From: Nocardioides sp. cx-173
GTDB lineage: Bacteria > Actinomycetota > Actinomycetes > Propionibacteriales > Nocardioidaceae
Assembly: GCF_021117365.1 (NCBI RefSeq)
Contig: NZ_CP088262.1
Location: forward strand, 1,798,001 to 1,862,000
DNA length: 64,000 nt
Reading direction: 5' to 3'
Positions 61,527 to 64,000 of the stretch are shown here, in pieces. Positions within the stretch are counted from its first letter, which is position 1, and each line of letters starts with the position of its first letter. Below the pieces are notes generated by a model, which did not search any database, was not told the origin of the DNA, and saw nothing but the letters and a program-made list of their open reading frames with translations. The translations under genes and the position numbers were made by a program.

Positions 61527-61910
61527 TTCGCAAGCGACCGCAACAGCGTGCCGACGCGCGCGCGTGCGAAACGGCATCGCCGCAGGTCACGGGTTCGTTC
61601 TGCCTCATAGGTACAGGTGATCGCAAAGGATCGCGCTTACGCTCACGTTCATGTACGTCTTTCCGATGATCCACCACCACGTGGACTGCGTCGCGCTGCT
61701 GGAGAGGACGCCCGCCGCTACCGCGGGGGCCGACGGCCAGGCTCTGCGGTAAATGGCCCTTTGTAGTCATGCGAGGGCCGGGCGACTGGGTTAGGTTGCC
61801 GAATTGGACAACCAAGGAAAGCGGGGCTGGAGCACGGGACGGCCGCCTCCTTGCGCGGTGCAGGAGCCGGATCTCTGGGCCTGGTGGGATGGCGCCCAAC
61901 GGGAGGCCGC
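61527..61910. other. Right edge of the accessory island
   Basis: Contains a short tRNA-T-arm-like string (61580-61597), a direct repeat GATCGC-aaag-GATCGC near 61619, and the methyltransferase-like 3' scrap at 61651-61752. No intact gene. Confidence 0.5.
61651..61752 (+). pseudogene. RNA methyltransferase C-terminal remnant
   Basis: Reads MYVFPMIHHHVDCVALLERT and runs to a TAA. The core parallels FPMTHHVECVALLTR at the end of the intact methyltransferase (about 55569-55613). Its codons are GC-rich like the chromosome. Only the last about 30 codons are present. Confidence 0.55.
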
Positions 61911-62567
61911 ATGAGGCTGCTGGTCGTGACCGATATCCGCCTCTACCGCGACGCCCTGGCCGCGGAGCTGCAGGCGCTGCCCGACGTCGAGCACCTCGAG
62001 GTGGCCGCGAGCGGGTCGGCGGCCGTCGTCGCAGCCCGGCGCGGCGAGTGTGACGTCGTGCTGCTCGACATGGCGCTGGAGGGAAGCACGCAGGCCGCGG
62101 TGGCGCTCGCCACCGCCCGGCCCGGCATCCGCCTGGCCGCCCTCGGCGTGAAGGAGGACGGGCCGGACGTGGTCGCCTGCGCGGAGGCCGGGGTCGCCGG
62201 GTACGTCGCGCGCGACGCCGGCCTCGACGACCTGGTGGACGCGCTCCGGGCGGTCCACCGCGGCGAGGTGCGCTGCTCGGGCACCGTGGCCGCCGGACTC
62301 GTCCGCCACCTCTCGCACCAGGCGCGGCTGCGACACGCCCTGCCCGTCCCGGCGCAGCTGACCAGGCGGGAGCGCGAGGTGCTGCGGCTGCTGGAGGCTG
62401 ACATGTCCAACAAGGAGATCGCCCGCGCCCTGGAGCTCCAGCTGAGCACGGTGAAGAACCACGTCCACAACGTCCTGGCCAAGCTGGGCGCCTCCGGGAG
62501 GGCCCAGATCCCCGGGATCGTGGCGGGCCTGAACCTGGATCCGGTCTCCAGCCGGCCGTTCGGCTGA
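61911..62567 (+). CDS. LuxR/NarL-type response regulator
   Basis: A 218-residue two-domain regulator. The receiver domain has Asp8 and the phosphoacceptor Asp53 (DVVLLDMAL), but the usual Lys near the end of beta-5 is Arg (GYVARDAG). The C-terminal helix-turn-helix is LTRREREVLRLLEADMSNKE, then STVKNHVHNVLAKLG. GGGAGG is 4 nt before the ATG. No histidine kinase gene is visible beside it. It is the first gene before the tail-sheath locus and may control it. Confidence 0.87.
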   Translation: MRLLVVTDIRLYRDALAAELQALPDVEHLEVAASGSAAVVAARRGECDVVLLDMALEGSTQAAVALATARPGIRLAALGVKEDGPDVVACAEAGVAGYVARDAGLDDLVDALRAVHRGEVRCSGTVAAGLVRHLSHQARLRHALPVPAQLTRREREVLRLLEADMSNKEIARALELQLSTVKNHVHNVLAKLGASGRAQIPGIVAGLNLDPVSSRPFG

Positions 62568-62778
62568 CCGCGCCCGCGTCGTCGCGCCCCTGAGCGGCAG
62601 AGCGGCGCAGCGCCGCAGCACGTCAGGATCCAGGACCGCCTCGGCCTCGAGGCACAGACGACCCAGGACCCCTAGGCGGGGATCCGCTCCCAGGGACCGA
62701 AGAGCCACCCACGGACCGATTGCCCCCGATCGACTCGCGGCGCCTACTGGCAGGGCCGCATCGATCGAGGAGGCACGC

Positions 62779-63201
62779 GTGGAAGCTCGAGACGCCGACC
62801 CGCCGGCCCGACGCGTGCGCGTCGCCCTGATCGGGTGCACCGGGATCCTCGGCGAGCTCATCGGCAGGACGGTGCGCGACGACCCCGCTCTGGACGTCGC
62901 CGCCTCACTCCAGCGAGACGCCCTGAGCGTCCCGGAGGGCCAGTCACCCGAGCTGGACGCCGACATCGTCGTCTGGCACGAGGCCGACGAGCTCGAGGTC
63001 GCGCACTGGCTGAGCCGGGCCCACCCCGCCCCCCGGGTCCTGGCCACCCTGCACGACGGCCGGGACGCATCGCTGTGGCAGCTCGCTCCCCGGCGTACGC
63101 GGCTGGGAGAGGTCTCGCCGGCCGCCATCCTCGAGACCATCCGCGCGGGATCCGCGCGTCCCGAGCCGGACCCCGGCTCAGAGCCTGAGGAGACCAGATG
63201 A
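62779..63201 (+). CDS. Hypothetical protein, possible degenerate receiver domain
   Basis: A 140-residue protein with no firm family match. The strand pattern resembles a CheY-like receiver: VRVALIGCTGILGELIGRTV, then ADIVVWHEADELEVAHWLSR where the phospho-Asp strand would be, then RVLATLHDG and VSPAAILETIRAG. The acidic phosphorylation residues are absent, and no DNA-binding domain follows. GAGGAGG precedes the GTG start. It overlaps the next gene (ATGA), so both are one unit leading into the sheath gene. Confidence 0.65.
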   Translation: MEARDADPPARRVRVALIGCTGILGELIGRTVRDDPALDVAASLQRDALSVPEGQSPELDADIVVWHEADELEVAHWLSRAHPAPRVLATLHDGRDASLWQLAPRRTRLGEVSPAAILETIRAGSARPEPDPGSEPEETR

Positions 63202-63566
63202 CTGAGCGCCTGATCTGGGACGTCACCGTCCGCGCCGACGGCGGGCCGCAGGTCAGCGCCTCCGGCGAGATCGAGGTCGACGCCTACGACAAGCTGTCGG
63301 TCGTCGTGCCCGCCGGGGCCGACGTGGCCGTCGACCTCGGGCCGTCCGCGGCGGGCCGGATCACCGCCCTGGTCATCCTCCCGGCGATGCCCAGCAACGA
63401 GCTCTCCTACGACGTCGACGGCACCGACATCGGGCTCACCCACGCGCAGTTCCTCTTCGGCGGGGCGGTCGACCTGACCGGCAACCCCGCGGGGCTGACG
63501 CTCTCCAACGCCGGGAGCGAGGACGCGCCGGTGGAGATCTTCGTCGGGCGCGACGCGACGCCATGA
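63198..63566 (+). CDS. Hypothetical small beta-rich protein
   Basis: A 122-residue protein I do not recognise. Nearly all of it alternates short hydrophobic strands with Gly/Asp turns (LIWDVTVRADGGPQVSASGE, KLSVVVPAGADVAVDLG, SNELSYDVDGTDIGLTHAQF), which suggests a beta-sandwich. It has no Cys, signal peptide or membrane helix. It is coupled to the upstream gene and lies 69 bp before the sheath gene, so it may be a structural or assembly component of the injection apparatus. Confidence 0.65.
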   Translation: MTERLIWDVTVRADGGPQVSASGEIEVDAYDKLSVVVPAGADVAVDLGPSAAGRITALVILPAMPSNELSYDVDGTDIGLTHAQFLFGGAVDLTGNPAGLTLSNAGSEDAPVEIFVGRDATP

Positions 63567-63589
63567 CCGACCTGGCTCGATCCGACGCC

Positions 63590-63624
63590 ACCCGACCGAC
63601 CGACCCGACCCGACCCGACCCGAC
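63590..63624. repeat. CGAC/CCGAC microsatellite before the sheath gene
   Basis: Two to three 4-bp CGAC units followed by about four 5-bp CCGAC units, ending 11 bp before the sheath ATG and next to its GGGAG site. Confidence 0.75.
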
Positions 63625-63635
63625 GGGAGCCTGCG

Positions 63636-64000
63636 ATGACCATCAACCTCACCCACCCCGGTGTCTACGTCCGTGAGATCCCGAGCGGCGTGCGCACCAT
63701 CACCGGCGTCGCGACCTCGGTGACCGCCTTCGTCGGCCGGGCGCTGCGCGGTCCCACCGACCGGCCGGTCCTGGTCCAGAGCTTCGCCGAGTTCACCCGG
63801 GCGTACGGCGGCCTGTGGGCCGAGAGCCCGCTCAGCTACGCGGTCTCGCAGTACTTCCTCAACGGCGGCCGGGACGCCCTGGTCTGCCGGGTCCACAACG
63901 GCGGCGCGAAGGCGACCGCCACGCTGGCGACCGGCTTCGGCCTCGAGGCGGCCAGCGAGGGCGCCTGGGGGAGCCGGCTCCGGGTCCGGGTCGAGCACGT
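63636..64000 (+). CDS. Phage tail sheath family protein (partial), contractile injection system
   Basis: The first about 121 residues of a contractile tail sheath protein, cut by the window edge. The N-terminus TINLTHPGVYVREIPSGVRT, then TSVTAFVGRALRGPTDRPVL, SFAEFTRAYGGLWAESPLSY, and AVSQYFLNGGRDALVCRVHN are the conserved start of sheath subunits in extracellular contractile injection systems. GGGAG precedes the ATG. Sheath contraction drives an inner tube through a target membrane. Tube, baseplate and ATPase genes would be expected just beyond the window. Confidence 0.92.
   Translation, partial: MTINLTHPGVYVREIPSGVRTITGVATSVTAFVGRALRGPTDRPVLVQSFAEFTRAYGGLWAESPLSYAVSQYFLNGGRDALVCRVHNGGAKATATLATGFGLEAASEGAWGSRLRVRVEH

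Noticed and set aside
61580..61597. CCGCAGGTCACGGGTTCG resembling the variable loop and T-arm of a tRNA
   Set aside because: The sequence departs from a tRNA right after the T-loop start and no acceptor or anticodon arms can be folded. It may be an old attachment scrap but is not a tRNA gene.

Overview
The window is GC-rich chromosomal DNA from an actinobacterium, most likely a Nocardioides-like member of the Propionibacteriales. Supporting traits are a SigA with a long Lys/Ala-rich N-terminus, a ParE/ParC topoisomerase IV pair, SepH, DUF4193/DUF3093/DUF3710/DUF3159 proteins, an actinobacterial ferrochelatase with a cysteine cluster, and many genes whose start codon sits 6-7 nt after a -10 hexamer (leaderless transcripts). 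The species is an inference.

Layout. 1-300: N-terminus of a SigB-type sigma factor behind a SigR/SigH-type promoter. 0.5-14.5 kb: oligopeptidase B, 5-oxoprolinase pxpA/pxpBC, a double-GNAT protein, DNA polymerase IV, DUF4192, a GCS2-type ligase, a universal stress protein, glutamate dehydrogenase and a D-amino-acid dehydrogenase. 14.5-19.1 kb: HhH glycosylase, SigA and small membrane proteins. 19.5-29.1 kb: topoisomerase IV parE (with an apparently non-canonical start codon), a holin-X/DUF3618 envelope operon, a beta carbonic anhydrase, and an operon parC - LprG-like lipoprotein - MFS exporter. 29.2-46.4 kb: a Pat-like protein acyltransferase, DUF5998, a phosphodiesterase, a MarR-controlled hydrolase, thymidine kinase, rhodanese, SepH, a TRIC channel, a sugar-lactone oxidase, ferrochelatase, inositol monophosphatase and dUTPase. 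46.4-55.6 kb: OB-fold protein, DUF3159, then two TrkA proteins, a KimA-like permease and a TRAM/RNA methyltransferase. This last part follows the order of the mycobacterial sigA-dut-ceoB/ceoC neighbourhood.

That conserved block is interrupted at 47.5-51.1 kb by a frameshifted HNH (13E12-type) gene, clusters of a dispersed palindromic repeat, and an intact IS256-family element that landed inside one repeat copy with an 8-bp target duplication. The same repeat family is also read in frame inside two proteins.

55.6-61.8 kb is a decayed accessory island. It holds IS3 remnants, a broken dedA, an alpha/beta hydrolase - DUF4062/STAND ATPase operon facing a GntR regulator across two identical palindromes, and a helicase scrap. 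Similar 3' ends of the RNA methyltransferase lie at both edges.

61.9-64.0 kb opens a contractile injection (phage-tail-like) locus. It has a LuxR-type response regulator, a protein resembling a degenerate receiver domain, a small beta-rich protein, and the start of a tail sheath gene cut by the window edge. The island operon and this locus are the least ordinary parts of the window.
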